DNA of 64,000 bases, taken from assembly GCF_000699445.3 (NCBI RefSeq), contig NC_067198.1, positions 37,361,523 to 37,425,522 on the forward strand, written 5' to 3'. The number at the start of each line of letters is the position of its first letter. Position 1 is the first letter of the stretch. The notes beneath the pieces are model-generated. The model was not told the origin of the DNA. It worked only from the letters and a program-made list of their open reading frames with translations, and searched no databases. Below, one piece after another: positions 10,612 through 23,238 of the stretch. Source of the DNA: Schistosoma haematobium. Taxonomy: Eukaryota; Platyhelminthes; Trematoda; Strigeidida; Schistosomatidae. Made by a program: the position numbers and the translations under genes.

Positions 10612-10924
10612 CAGTGGAGAGTTCAGCTTTCATATTTTTGACATCAGCAGCGGTCACCTGCTTACCTGTTCTTTCCTTAATACTTTCGATAACTTCGTCC
10701 GTCGACTGACAGTGCAATATAACTGGTTTCAAGTTTTCTTTTTCTTCTGATGACAATCGTCTACTCAACGGATCACAAACCATCCACGAACTAGTACACG
10801 GATGGTTGTGAGACATGTTGTAAGATTTTATAACGTATTGTTGACCCTCCAATCTTACGCGAAACATCGATTGGCAATTTAAAAATTTAGACCTTAAATG
10901 TAACACATTAGTTAGAGTCCTCAC
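10612..10924 (-). CDS. Candidate exon, FAR1/ZSWIM-like DNA-binding domain
   Basis: An open frame of about 104 residues that ends at a good splice donor: the exon finishes CCACTG at 10612 and GTAAGT follows on the minus strand. The 5' limit is uncertain; the frame is open to about 10930 and no ATG begins it, so it may be an internal exon. Visible features are SYNMSHNHP (a C2H2/WRKY-like HNH segment), RRLSSEEKENL, and a C-terminal stretch TGKQVTAADVKNMKAEL. This order resembles the FAR1-like N-terminal domain of MULE-derived ZSWIM1/ZSWIM3 proteins. It could be a host gene of that type or part of a MULE transposon. Rest of the protein, including transposase core or SWIM finger, was not found here. 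It starts less than 100 bp past the LTR element. Confidence 0.5.
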
Positions 10925-11572
10925 GGTTCTTTATTCACATTCAGACCTTCTGATTTACGTTTACGACCAAACGTGCAACGAAACACTACGAACAAGTATT
11001 TATATCTCACATCCTTCAACAATCTACTTTCTGCGTGAACGTAGTGTGTATGGGTCATCTGAGAAAACATAGATTTATCCTATCATACTTTATGGAAATC
11101 CTTTAGCGCATTATCTAATTCAATCCAGCTTCCGAATCTCTTGTTCAGCATAATACGTTGGAACGCGTCGCTTACGTCCACTGAAATTTCACTTGAGCAT
11201 GAAGCACTAGAGACAACATACAATAGTTATTAAAAAAAGGTTATTCCTTGAAAAAAATTAACTGAAGGAAGAACAACAAATATTTAGGACTTACCCTTCA
11301 GTTGACATTTCGTCTTAACTCACAAAAACTATGCGCATCTATAACCTTTTACGTTATTTTATCTTTCTTACGTTGTTTTCTGGACCTTATCAACAAATTA
11401 TATATAGCTGTTGACTTTCACTACAGCACTCAGGACCACAGATCAAGTTTCGAAGGAACAACAGAGCTAAAGTGTGCACTACAAAACAGAAAATACTCAG
11501 TTAATGCTCTTAGCAGTTATTTAGTGTTTATTATGCATCAAAAGATGACTTATATATGGAAACATTTAATAC
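10925..11572. other. Intronic or intergenic, nothing identified
   Basis: AT-rich sequence between the two minus-strand candidate exons. No repeat or further exon was recognised. Confidence 0.3.
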
Positions 11573-11722
11573 TCATAGGACCCAACACACACACGGCAAT
11601 TGAAATACGGAATGCCCGCTTCCAGTCAGCGCGTTCAAGGTCGTTGAAACGAAACGGCGGACAGATTTCAAAGGGATTACCGTTATTACCTTGCCTCTTA
11701 AAGTCACCTAGATTGATTTTAT
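11573..11722 (-). CDS. Candidate exon resembling LPCAT-type acyltransferase N-terminus
   Basis: On the minus strand an acceptor ATTCGTAG precedes 11722 and a donor GTATTA follows 11573, enclosing about 49 codons without a stop. The peptide contains GNPFEICPPFRFND, then ERADWKRAF and a hydrophobic run ending VLGPM, with the last codon split as A|. Lysophosphatidylcholine acyltransferases have NPF, about 20 polar and hydrophobic residues, then a membrane segment with LLPIR; a split Arg codon here would give GPMR. Codon content and GC are higher than the surroundings. A longer plus-strand frame (11302-11859) overlaps it but looks like nothing known. Assignment to LPCAT is inference from this short match. 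Confidence 0.35.
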
Positions 11723-12714
11723 CTACGAATTACCAATCAACTAATAATGTGTTGGAATGTTACAATAAACAGAACTCATTTAAAGAATCATACCTTTGTT
11801 TCTGTTCCAACCAACCGCATTTAATAACCTTTCTCTCACCCTTAAGAAGCATGTTATAAATGTGTTAAGACTTGTAATAAAATCAAACTTTACGGCACAC
11901 AGCTGTCGAAAATACTTACATCAAATGATTTCTATTAGGTTATAGATTGCTCTCTTTTTTTGCTCTTATGACCGGCTTCATAGTTATAACTTCGCCAATT
12001 ATTTTATTAGATCAATAAACAACAATATAGGGTTTCAGGGGATGATGTTTCGACAAGTAAAAATTTAAAGATACATTTAAACTAAATATCTTTCATTAGA
12101 ATGTTCTTGGTTCATTTGTATGCGGAGAGCTCTGGTTCACTAAAGTAATACTTTAGAATAATGCACATGCAATAGAGAATAATAAACACGTTATAAAAGC
12201 ACTCATAGTTTACAAACCATACAAATGGTTTAATAAAGGTGCAAAACGTTTTTAAAAAGATTTATATCTATCATGTATTGAGTACGCTCATTAAACCACA
12301 GAAAATAAGTTGCATTTATCAATCTAGCTACTGGTAAGTAGCTTAACATGATCTTAAAACGTTTTTACATCAGTGTTTTCTTGCATAGTTCCGTGAAATG
12401 TAAAAAGAATTATACAAAGTCAATATAGTTATGAAAGTTATATTTTACTTCAAGTTCAGTAAAATACAAGTTTAGATACTAAAAATAACATAATTCTTTG
12501 TGAATGCATTTCAATATTGGTGTTTCCACTTAGACTTAGACAAATGAACACGTTTGTGTGAATCACCTAATTGTAACAAGTTATTTCATTGAATGCTGAT
12601 GTGACTGTTCACTTGGAGTTGGTCGTAACGGTTGTCAGTACGTATATATCATGCCGTTTGTACACTCTCCTACTGTTTTTCTCAGTCATTTTGTGATTTA
12701 AATAGTTATATTTT

Positions 12715-12767
12715 CACAGTTGAATTCACGAGTCGATCTAAACTAAGCCACAATTGAAAACAATTGG
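12715..12767 (-). mobile_element. Ribozyme-SINE family 1, arm fragment
   Basis: Diverged outer arm (TTGAATTCACGAGTCGATC...ACAATTGAAAAC) cut off before the ribozyme. Confidence 0.45.
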
Positions 12768-13099
12768 ATGTTATGAGCCAACTATATGACAGTCGTCGGA
12801 ACATATCTCTCTATATTTCAACCTATTGTCTAAGTAAAAAATAATCGTCAATGTAACTTATCACCGATAATCAACATAATGCAACGGGAACCAAATTCTA
12901 TCATTATTTCTTAGTTTTTAAAATATAAATCTAGTTGGTCGCGATGATTTTTTTGCCACTTACTAAGGTCGACCAGATTACATTATTCTGATGTTTAAAA
13001 ACAACAACATAAATCTTATATTAATTATAAGTTTATGAACAGACGAAATTAGAAGGCTTAATTATCTTTGAGTTATTATTATTAATTTCGTAAGTACAT

Positions 13100-13835
13100 G
13101 AGGAATTTACTCATCTTACTGGCTTACTTAATCATGTTACTTCTCATGGGGTATACTCCTTTGACCAGGAATCTACAACTTACTTTGTCTCTCGATGTCC
13201 TTTCTATTTGTTACCAAGTGTTGCTCTTGGTCTTTGATTCCCAGCACCACGTATGTTTTCGTTTGCCTCTTTTCCGTTTGTCTCGAAGGTTCCAAGTTGG
13301 AGCCTGTCTTGTAAAGGAGTTTAATGGTTTCCACATTTTCCTATTGAGCTCCAGAGCTTTCTTGATTTCCACCTCATTTAGCAGCTGGATTATTCTGTGC
13401 CACTGTATGTTATTACTGATGGTCGATGATCAATGAATCTAGAGAATCATGGATAGAGAGCTGTTTATAAATACTTTTACCTATTTGGTTATGATGGTGA
13501 TAGTTCTTAAACTTCCAGACCCATACAACAGGATTGCCTCAAATTTATTGTCTAGAATTCTAGCTTTGGTCTTGAGTAGCAGTTATTTTAAGTCCCAGGT
13601 ATTCTTTAACTGTAGGGATGCTGAGATGCATCACTACAACTTGTGTGTCGAGGATATTTCTTTATTCGTGAACAGAATATAATAATGGATCTTCTGAAGC
13701 TAGTCGTTACTCTCCAAATTGTATCCAATAGGTTTCATTCATTTAAAACATTATCAGGTTGAATCTTATCATTTCTGCAGCTGTTCAAATGACTTTCCTG
13801 CTCTCGCACACTATCCTGACATTCCATGTACCTAC
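13100..13835 (-). pseudogene. RTE-type LINE remnant, endonuclease start joined to RT tail
   Basis: On the minus strand near 13810-13835 the peptide GTWNVR..CER is the start of an RTE/SR2-type endonuclease. From about 13690 down to 13110 come degenerate matches to the RT end: a CMGLEV remnant of the usual LLYGAETW, then TWNLRDKRKRGKRKHTW and SRDKVSCRFLV, matching TWNPEGKRKRGR...DRVGWRMLV of the better copy at 60955-61720. Several stops and frameshifts occur. Most of endonuclease and the RT core are missing between the two parts, so this is an internally deleted copy. Plus-strand frames at 13098-13682 are shadows. Confidence 0.65.
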
Positions 13836-16145
13836 AATGGTTTTTCGTAATAAATATCCCAATAACTTACGTTATTAAAAAAACGGTAAAAATATCTACT
13901 TTAATTTTCACTTATTCATCACTTCTGTCAAAGGGGATATGTTGAAGTGACTATATAAATGTTTGATAATGGAAAAAATACTTTATAAACCGTTAACAAC
14001 CAATTGTTAATTCAACTGAGGTTTCCTAGAACTGCTAAAGCTTATAAATCTTTTAAATTATAGAATTCACGGATATGTACGATTCTATGTAAGTGATTAG
14101 AAGAAATGGTCAGACGCAGATTTATTTCGATATAGGGAAAATTTGACATTCCGTAAAAATAACGAATCCAGTGAAGAAATTTCATTTCAGTTATTTATAT
14201 ATGATTTACACCAATGAATTAATGCTCATCGAGTAGCTACGTTACGTTATAATTACACAATGACATTGATTATGAAATAATATTGAGTAATTAAAAGAAA
14301 GAGAATTGTAATAATCGAAATAATCATTCGACAAACCAAACAGTTGCTACGTTAAATAATATATATAAACAGAAAGAACCAACAAAAGATTTTGACATAG
14401 AGTTAATAATATAGTATTTATGTTAGAATCAAGGAAGAAATATTGAGAAGATATGAAATACATAAGTAGGAGTGATTAGAAAATAGTTTAGATATTTTTA
14501 AAGTAATGGGTTTCATCAAAGTTCATCTACAAACTCCTTTCCCTAATTAATTGAGATTAATTAGGTTGTGGAATGCATTCATTACCTTAGAAGAAAATTA
14601 TCGTAGGCAAAATAACAATAATTTATGATTGCTAGTAACTCTTTTTTAATACTCGGTTGCATATCATCGTTCAGTACATTGTACTTAACAACTTCAATAT
14701 TTAATTACTACACTGACGTAAATTGTTGTTATTTAACTTCAAAAGTTGTATAAACTTCTTATTGGTTCATTCACTAGCTAACGCCTACAAACCTAGAAAA
14801 CGATATTTTATTTTTTCCTAATTATATTTTATTACCATAAGTAAAACCAACGGAATACAACTCAGTGATTTGATGATTCAGCGCTCATCATGAGGCCCGG
14901 AAGAACTGATTTTGACCTATAGAGGATCAGGAATCTGTGATGTTTAGTGGTTTCCTAATTAAAGCCACTTCTTAGTGTATGACTGTAGAAACAAAACACC
15001 AGTGACCTTGTTATTAAAAGGTAATATGAAGATATTCAAAAATAATAACGAAAACTAATGAAAATTCAACTTTGAATATCAATAACAACATAAAACAAGT
15101 CCTTCCGAATAAATAAATATTATCTTAAGGATTTATCTTACATTAGATCTAGACTGTCTGAAATGAATTGTGTGAAGCCGGGCTCAATTACTTGAATTGG
15201 CATATTGGTGAGTATTGAATCAGTTAAAATTATAATGTGATCACAAGTGTAAGTACTTGTTAGCAATCGAATAGCTCTCAATAAATTGACAGAGTATCGA
15301 AGTATGTATTAAGGAAGTAATTAGAGCTTGTCTGTTTCTAGCTTTGATTCATGATGTGCTAGATATAACAACCCGTAATTCTCTTCATAGCCCTAGCCAA
15401 TTCAAGAGGTATATCTTTTCACGAGGATTTATGGAGATAGATCAAAGATGATTAACAGTTAATAGAAATCACCAGTTTTATTCAATCAGTGTTGATTGCA
15501 AGTATGTTATTTAATTTACCTACAAACTATTTAATTAATGGGACATAATACATCCTGGTAAGTGTTCACCACTAAATTTAGTCTTATTTCATGACTCAAG
15601 GTAACAGAGTAACCGATCTGAATGAAGTGTTGATGTAGACCATGAGGACATATTAAACACGTATACTGGTGACTTAAACCAGATAGTTCCTGAGATTTAT
15701 AAATTGATTGTGAATACCAAGAACGAGGTATGTATGTCTTTTGTGAATATACCATCTGACTACTCAAATAACCCAGAGCGTACATTGGGACTCAACAGGA
15801 TATTATACGAAACCAGTGATGGGAATAAATATACATTAATCATGATTCATAACCTTACAGAGTAACAGTGAAAGCTACAGGGTGACAAATTTGAACCCAG
15901 TGGCACATAATCAGATTGTGATTCTGACTTAACTAGTGTGTTTTCTAGAGGAAAATGTAAATTCGTAGGTGTGTGCGAAAAACTGAGGAACATTTTATCA
16001 TCCACAACGTATTGAGTTACTTTGGAGGACTAAAAAAAGTAATAATAGGCGCGTTTGTTGAACAGGAAGAAGCCAGATCATTGGAAGTGGCATTAGATTG
16101 GTTTTGACTTGAATGCTATACTATTGCATCAACTAGGAATGCCCC

Positions 16146-16146
<1 letters not shown>
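13836..16146. other. AT-rich DNA, nothing identified
   Basis: No coding or repeat signature I can support. A minus-strand frame at 15531-15785 has no recognisable domain. Confidence 0.3.

Positions 16147-16188
<42 letters not shown>
16147..16188. repeat. (TTA)n microsatellite
   Basis: Fourteen uninterrupted TTA units. Confidence 0.95.
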
Positions 16189-16189
<1 letters not shown>

Positions 16190-16964
16190 AGGAACGATCT
16201 CTGTAAAACTGTCTTCTTCAACGATACGATTGCATTTAATCATTTATTGTAGATAATTATGTAGCTATGGAGAGACATACCAAGGTTTAATTGTCATTCA
16301 CTGGATATTAGTAATAGAACACAAAGACACCACAAATTGTACTGTGATACGAAATAATATTAAATATGCTTATAACCTGGAAGAGGTTTACAAATAAAAG
16401 CGTAGAATTAACGAGAAGAAATAATCACAAATTTACACTGAAAATGTCCAAGTCTGGATGAAGCAAGATGATATTATTAGTTTGGCATATATTCAAACAA
16501 GGTATATGAAAGATGTACCAGTTTAATGGTCGTATTTTCGGAGAAACATACAAAATTGAACAATACTGCCTTAAATTTGATCTTTATCAGATTTTAATCT
16601 ATTATATAATAATATTTGTAACAAAATGTTAAGTAAATGAAGGTGATTTATATGTCAATCATAACAATGAAGTGAATTACGTAACCAGTTACTAGGAGTA
16701 AAAAGTATGCAGTGATATTATGAAAACGGCTGTAGTTATCGTGGTAAGAATGTTAACTGTTTGAGTAAAACTATTCTCGTATACTGTATATTAGAGTAAA
16801 GCCTGATGAAGATTCCGTCAAAAACAATATTGTCCACCTATAGGTATTACTCTAATCAACACATTGAGGAAACCATATTATTTCCGAATGAATTTCTGAT
16901 AGTGGAATTCAATTTTCAATGGACGTTTATCAGTATAGGGTTGTGGGAATTGTTGATTACAGAT

Positions 16965-17290
16965 TGATATAATGAATGGATCAACGTTATACCACCACTG
17001 AAAACCTGGAAGCACTGGACGGCCGTTTTGTCTTAGTATGTAACTCCTTAACAGTAAGCGTCAAAAATCGTGCAATATCGTGGATTGGTTGAAGTCAGAT
17101 ATTAACGCCGTTTGATGTCGACTCAGTGGTTTAGGGATTGGGCATTCGCATTCGATGCCGAAGGTCCCGGGTTTGAGTCCTGCGCGAGATCGTGGATACA
17201 TACTGTTGAGGAGTCCCATACTAAGACGAAACGGTCGTCCAGTGCTTTCAAGTTTTCAATGGTGGTGTAACATTGATTCATTCATGATAT
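16965..17290 (+). mobile_element. Ribozyme-SINE family 1, full palindromic copy, decayed
   Basis: Left arm (antisense ribozyme, about 16990-17085), a spacer containing TTGAAGTCAGATATTAACGCCG, a tRNA-like unit with A box (TCAGTGGTTTAGGGATTGGG) and B box (GGGTTTGAGTCC), then the sense ribozyme arm at about 17205-17260. The sense core has C3 changed to U (UUGAGGA), so it should be inactive. The arms are complementary over roughly 100 bp. Confidence 0.8.
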
Positions 17291-18343
17291 TAATAATCGT
17301 TTAAATAGTTATATAACTTCAAGTTAAAAAACTAACTGTAGTCAGCATATTTATCACAAATTGTGAAACTTAATTAATTTCATACCCGACAGTAAAAACA
17401 TCTGTTATCTATGTGCTAATTTACTATAATGTAAATTTAATTTTGTTTTTTTTTCCTTCCTCAGTTCATAACACTTGAAAGTAACAGTTGTTTCTGTTTT
17501 CAATTTCCATCGGATTTATTTAAAAACGAAAAAATATTCATTTTGTTTAGATAGAATCACTTGTATTCAATATTCAAGACATTCATAGAAGTATAAATTA
17601 GGACAAAACTCAGTCTATTTTGTTTGAAAATAAATGATAGTAAACACATGTAGTGGTTCTGAGTGAACAAAGTTAGTCAACAAGAAGCTATAGACTACAG
17701 TTCCTTGACAGCAGGCTCTCGTCAATAAAGTATGCTTGTAACCTTTAGTTGTTAAGGTTGTGGATGAGATGTGGATGAGATATTTACAATTGTTTGATTG
17801 CTGAATAGTAACCGAACATGATATTACTCATTATTCAGTGATCAGTCAATTGTATACATATTGATCTAATAAACATCAGGTATAAATATCGAAGTATTAT
17901 TATTATTACTATCATTATTAGTAGTAGTAATGGTTGGTTAGTCATACTGTTATGGATGCCCATACTTTCGGTGCCGAAACAAATCTTGAAAGTGGATATT
18001 CTTTTATATTCTTCTCCCTTTGTTAGCCATTCGATATTAGAGTGTTAATGTGTTAGGGTTTGGAAATTGGCTTGATAGTCAATACCTAAAATGTTCAGTA
18101 CAATAGACATTTCAGTTTGATCATGTATACTTTGTTAACATTATTTCACATTAATGCTTCTTATTTATTGAATCAATGTTACTAAACTCGGTAATAAGTA
18201 ATCATGAATAATGTTAAGGGCTAGATAATATGACATTAATAACAATTTAGCGGTTAATAAATCTGTATAATTACAAAAAGCATGATTTCCATTTTCTTTG
18301 CTTGAAGTTTAGCAACAATCTCAGTAAACATAAAACCAAATTT
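17291..18343. other. AT-rich DNA, nothing identified
   Basis: Contains short ATT/AGT runs near 17897-17930. No gene or element recognised. Confidence 0.3.
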
Positions 18344-18525
18344 AATAGTTGAATTCATGAGTTAATTTAAACTAAACCATCATTGAAGACCTGGAAGCAC
18401 TAGAGGGTCGTTTCGTTTAAGCATGGGACTGATCAGCAGTACGCGTCCACGATCCCGCGTGCTGGACGTCCAGCGCTTCCAAGATTTCAACGATGGTTTA
18501 GCTTAAATCGACTCATGAAATCAAC
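18344..18525. mobile_element. Ribozyme-SINE family 1, hairpin copy without tRNA-like unit
   Basis: Left arm through the conserved GATCCCGC, then directly the distal part of the right arm (GTCCAGCGCTTCC...CGACTCATGAAATCAAC). The central tRNA-like unit and most of the sense ribozyme are lost, leaving an inverted repeat. Confidence 0.75.
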
Positions 18526-18683
18526 TTTTAAATTACTAAAATCCCCACGCACACACACCCATCCTGATAATAAAGCCAAATATCCATCTCTTTATTTTCA
18601 AACTAAAGATTACAATAAAAAAAGTAATAAGTCAACATTGATTTTGATGTTTTCGACTCATAGTGTAACAGATGAATATATTT

Positions 18684-18955
18684 TAATAGTTGAGATCATG
18701 AGTCAATTGAAGCTGGACCACCATGGAAAACCTGGAAGCACTGGAGGGCCGTTTCATCCTAGTATGGGACTCCTCAGCCGTGCGCTACCACGATCTCGCT
18801 TGGCGAGATTCAAACCCAGGAACTGTCAGTCTCACGCGCGAGCTCTTAATCATTAAACCACTACTGACGGGTCCCATAGTATGACGAAACGGCCATCCAG
18901 TGCTTCCAGTTTTTCCATGGTGGTCTAGCTTCAACTGACTCATGATCTCAACTAT
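18684..18955 (-). mobile_element. Ribozyme-SINE family 1, palindromic copy
   Basis: Both arms present. The tRNA-like unit reads minus (B box GGGTTTGAATCTC; A box AGTGGTTTAATGATTAAG). The minus-strand ribozyme has an intact CUGAGGA...GAAA core but mismatches in stems I and III (GCACGG, ACGGCCCU). The opposite arm has CUGACGG (A9 changed). It lies about 160 bp from the hairpin copy at 18344-18525. Confidence 0.8.
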
Positions 18956-19424
18956 TATATATACTATAATATCCACAAAACTCCTTTTGACGTTGAATAT
19001 CTATTAGTTGGTGAATAGTATGGAATTGAAATTGAGTTCATAATAATCGGTAGTTTCAAAATGTGTTTACTAAATCATAAGATGGATAGTTTGTCTGCTG
19101 TATTTTACAAATTTTTCACATAATTTACTTATATCATCTGATTAAATTATTCCCAATGAAAAAGGAAATCTTTTAATAGATTCTAATTAATTACATATTG
19201 ACATCTATTATCTAGTTAATCTTAACAAATATTCCAAATCACCATTACATTATCTTTCTTGTATACATTTAAATTATATTAGAAATGGGAAATTAGCAAA
19301 ATGAAAGAAAACTAATCTGTACTTATTTGATATCTTTAAAAAGTCATCTCTTTCAATAATCTTGAACTAACGTTTGTGAACATAGAAACTTTTGAATTGA
19401 ATCATCAATTAAGAGTGGTGTTCT

Positions 19425-19905
19425 TACGTTCTAAACTTGAGTACTGTATATAAGCGGCTAGCCCCTGCTTAAAAAAAGACAGTGAACTTTTGGAAAAGGT
19501 TCAGAGAACAGCAACTAAGCTGATTCCCGGACTAGCGAAGCTCCCGTATGATGCTCGACTAGCCAAGCTAAACCTATTCCCGTTATCATATTAAAGAACT
19601 AGAGACGAATTGATTACAGTTTTCAAATTGCTTAGTGATAAATTTGCACCTGATATGCCCTCATTTTTTCTTGTCTTCCGAAACAGAGTATTTACGAGGA
19701 CACTCCAAAAAAGTTCACAAGCCGAGAACAAATTACTTGTCAGTTGACCATCGACTTTCCCATCGAATCATCAACGAGTGGAATTCATTACTTCAGCACG
19801 TGATTGAGGCTCCATCCGTCGACTCTTTTAAAAGAAAGTTGGGTCAACTGAGAGAACACCATTGCCAGGACTAACACAGGCCATCAAGCCTCCTGTCTTT
19901 TCTAA
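19425..19905 (+). pseudogene. CR1/jockey-type LINE 3' end, degenerate
   Basis: Three-frame match to the C-terminal region of non-LTR polymerases: SPCLKKDSELLEKVQRTATKL, then LPYDARLAKLNLFPL, RDELITVFKLLSD, and after a frameshift YLRGHSKKVHKPRTNYL and RLSHRIINEWNSL, ending SVDSFKRKLGQL. At least one internal stop and two frameshifts. RT catalytic blocks are upstream of the preserved part and are absent. Family is clear; the named clade is inference. Confidence 0.75.
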
Positions 19906-21497
19906 ACTGAAACTGAATCTAGGAATTTATTAATTATTTGTTGATATTTATTAATCTGGTGTATTTAAAAGATGAATTGAAATTATTTATTATTATGATA
20001 AAGTTTTAATGTTAGTTCAAAGCTATTCAAAACTGATGTACATTTTAAATTCATTTCATTCATTTTATTTTGATCAATTAGAGCCTAGAGTAGATTTATG
20101 TTGCCTTAAGTTGCAATATCGTATCAAAGTGACGAGATGAGATTACTGAGATGAACTGCGAAAGTAATCAGAACAATGTAATAGGGATGATTTGGTATGT
20201 TGCTCAAAGAGAAAAAATTAAAAGGTATATACGAAAGGAAACTAGAACTCTAGATATAGAGATTGAATGCATCTAAGTCATTGTGACTCGTTCAGAGACA
20301 TATTACTATGATGATTTAAAGTATTTGAATTATTGTACGAACTAGGAATCCCAGAAATCACACAATCTAACCAAGAAGTACTAGATAAACACATACGAAC
20401 ATATTAGAATTAGAATTCGAAATCAGGCAATTACCAAGTAACAATGAATCAATAGTTCATACAAACACCACAATTACCCAACATTTTAAATAAATAGTCG
20501 CGGTTACCATATGGATTTCAATTAAGTAGTCTGCACATACAGACATTATTCGAACTAAGAATCAATGAATTCATGAATTGAATCCATGTCTTGATTTTAC
20601 CGATCATCATTCCTAGAATAAATTTACTCTATAGATTTGAGAAAACCAATGGTTTGTCTTTAAATTCTAAATTTACTCTAAATTTAGTCATTTCTTCATA
20701 AGAAATTTAAATCTATATAGGAAAAACTGTACTATTTTTCTTTTAGAAAACAACAACCTCTACAACTTTATAACAATCAGAAATAGTTCAAATCAATGTC
20801 ATAGAAACAGTAGGGATTTTCTCACGACATACGTCATTTGGTGTACTAGTAATAATACTATATCATTTATTTAGATCAAACACATGAAATATAATCCATT
20901 TCACTGGATACATAGATATATTCAACCAGTAATAACTTTTAAACAAATTGGACTAATTACAGTCTATGTTAAATTCTAATGTCAACTAGAAAATAAGATA
21001 ATTTGAAATTAAGCTAACAAACATCCCATCAGCATAAACTGATCTAGAATAAGCAATAAATTTCTTAAAATAAGCTAAAAACATATATTCTGTTTATAGA
21101 TAGTAACCAGGATAAAAAAAAATAAGTGAATACATAAAACATGTGATCTCATGCCATATTTTTTTTCGGGGGGGGGGGGAAGGGGGATTCTGTAAAATTC
21201 TTTCTTTTTTTTAAAAAATATGAAAGGATAATTGAAGTCATTGAATTTATATTTGAAAATTGCACATTTTTTAAAAAATTAATCCCTTGTGATACCTAAT
21301 TTAAATATTCACTCTTTCGTAATTTATCACTTTTGAAAAAAAAAGTATACGATACTCTGTTGTGTAAATTAGCGTAGGCAAAATTGTATGAAAGAAAAAT
21401 TAACTAACCATGAACTAGTGGAATATATCCGTGTAAAATATTTGAAAATTTTTGGTTGATAATCTTTATTTAGTTCTAGTAAATTGATGAACATTCT
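19906..21497. other. AT-rich DNA with a G-run
   Basis: No gene recognised. A tract of ten G followed by AAGGGGG lies at about 21170-21186, the only strong G-quadruplex-like run in the window. Confidence 0.3.
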
Positions 21498-21707
21498 TCA
21501 CATGGTCACTTTAGCATCGTTCAAACGTAGTATAATCTCATTGAAATCGGGATGAAAGTAACTTGAGATAACGAGTTTCAAATAGGATAAAACGTCTGTC
21601 TTCAATTCTAAATCTCGAAACAATTCCACGAGGCTGAAATTTATGACTAAATAGTAATATCGAGGCAATCGGTTCAGGATGGAAATATACTTACAGAGAC
21701 TAGTCAT
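21498..21707 (-). CDS. Possible terminal exon, unrecognised
   Basis: A 69-residue minus-strand frame ending VISSYFHPDFNEIILRLND and a stop after KVTM. Amino-acid use looks protein-like and no repeat covers it. No clear acceptor with a pyrimidine tract was found, so this may be chance. No domain recognised. Confidence 0.2.
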   Translation of the reverse strand: MTSLCKYISILNRLPRYYYLVINFSLVELFRDLELKTDVLSYLKLVISSYFHPDFNEIILRLNDAKVTM

Positions 21708-22059
21708 TTGTAGTCGTGAATAATAACAGCGGTAAATTACAGTTCCTTACTTAGATAATTGAACGTTCAAAAGTAGGGAAGTTTGATTTGCCTATGCTTC
21801 TATTTGGTTACAGTTGATGTAACCTAGTGTATTTATACATCGCCTTAGTTTTTTTATGAAAGTAAACCATAATGCCTTCCTCATTATCCTAGACTCCTAC
21901 TAACAATCGATAATAACACAATGTTGTAGACAGTTCTGATCTCGCTTGTTGAATAGCTCGTTTATATGACTTTAATATAGACTTAGGTAGTTGGTATAGT
22001 CAAGAGATCGCTGAAATGTTTTGTGACGTATTATCTCAAATCACTGGTGGGCTAAATGT

Positions 22060-22490
22060 TAGCATTCAAAGAAACAGGTACTTATGCATGGTCCCCTCAG
22101 CAGTGTGAATCCACGATCCCGCATTCGGGGCTCAGACCCAAAACCTTCTGTCGCGCGCATGACCAACAGAGTCCAGTCCATGTCGATTGTGAAAGTGTTT
22201 TTCGCCTCACACAATGGATGAATGGTCATGCAAGATTATGGGTCGATTAAAGTTAGATATTAACATTATTCGATACTGGCTCATCAGTCTAGAGGTGAAG
22301 CGTTGGCGCGCGAGACCGTATTCGCTGGGTTGGAATTCCGTGTGCGGGGTTGTGGATATGCACTGTTAAGGAATCCCATACTCGTATGGAAAGGCCGTCC
22401 AGTGATTCCAGGTTTTCAATGGTAGTCTATCTTAGATTGACTCGTGAATGCAACTATGAAAATACAATAATCTCCACAAATCCCCATACA
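22060..22490 (+). mobile_element. Ribozyme-SINE family 1, decayed palindromic copy
   Basis: Antisense arm remnant with CCCCTCAGCAGTG and GATCCCGC (22095-22130), then the spacer TTAAAGTTAGATATTAACATT, a tRNA-like unit (TCATCAGTCTAGAGGTGAAG; GGTTGGAATTCC), a damaged sense ribozyme (GTTAAGGAATCCC) and the tail CTCCACAAATCCCC. A piece of unrelated sequence separates the antisense arm from the spacer. Confidence 0.7.
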
Positions 22491-23238
22491 GATATTTATG
22501 TGACTGAATTGTAATAAATCGATCGAAGTTACAAGTCTTCTGTTTTAGTATCACAAAGAACTCGATGTTATAATGTAGCTAACGATGCCCACACTCTATC
22601 AACAATCACAGTTTACCATTGAGTCATAAAGCTCCATATAAATAATCGTAAAATTTTATTCAGTTTAGTTTTAAAACTAAACGATTTGATATTTTAGTGA
22701 CCTGAATTTTTTGTAGGATGTTTACAAACGGTAAATATGTTTGAACTTGTTTATGAATATACACTTAGTTATACTTTCATTTTGCACAATGACCTTGTTT
22801 ATGGTGGTTCTGTTTATTTATGACTATCATTTATTCTACAGTCTTTGAACATCTCATCAGTGATTTGAAAAGCGTTCTTTATCCATGGCAGGACTCTTTT
22901 AATTAGATTGCCATGACACGGGTCGGTATTAATCAATTGCTTGAGCATCTGTTCTGACTAACTGTGGCGAATATTTGATTCTGATCATTTAAATGCTGAT
23001 ACGTTGAAGATTGTTTTCGAAATATTGAGCAATAAAAATTTAACTTCTAACCATCTTTTAAATTACTGGGAAGTGAATTAGCTAAATAATGACATTATAA
23101 GCTACTGATCAATGCTAAGTGATAATATTATGTTGATTTGAAGTGAATGTGCGTGTATATAACGTTCAGTATCTTTGTTAAAGAATAGTCATTTTCAGTC
23201 ACAGATTAAATGTTATCTTGGAATGAGTATAGATCTCA

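Noticed and set aside
11302..11859. A 185-residue plus-strand frame
   Set aside because: No domain or splice context; the minus strand underneath offers a better exon with splice sites.
13098..13682. Two plus-strand frames rich in Leu and Ser
   Set aside because: They are antisense shadows of a minus-strand RTE remnant.
16800..16840. CCTGATGAAGATTCCGTCAAAAAC, resembling a hammerhead core
   Set aside because: CUGAUGA is present but GAAA is missing and no stem I or III can be drawn.
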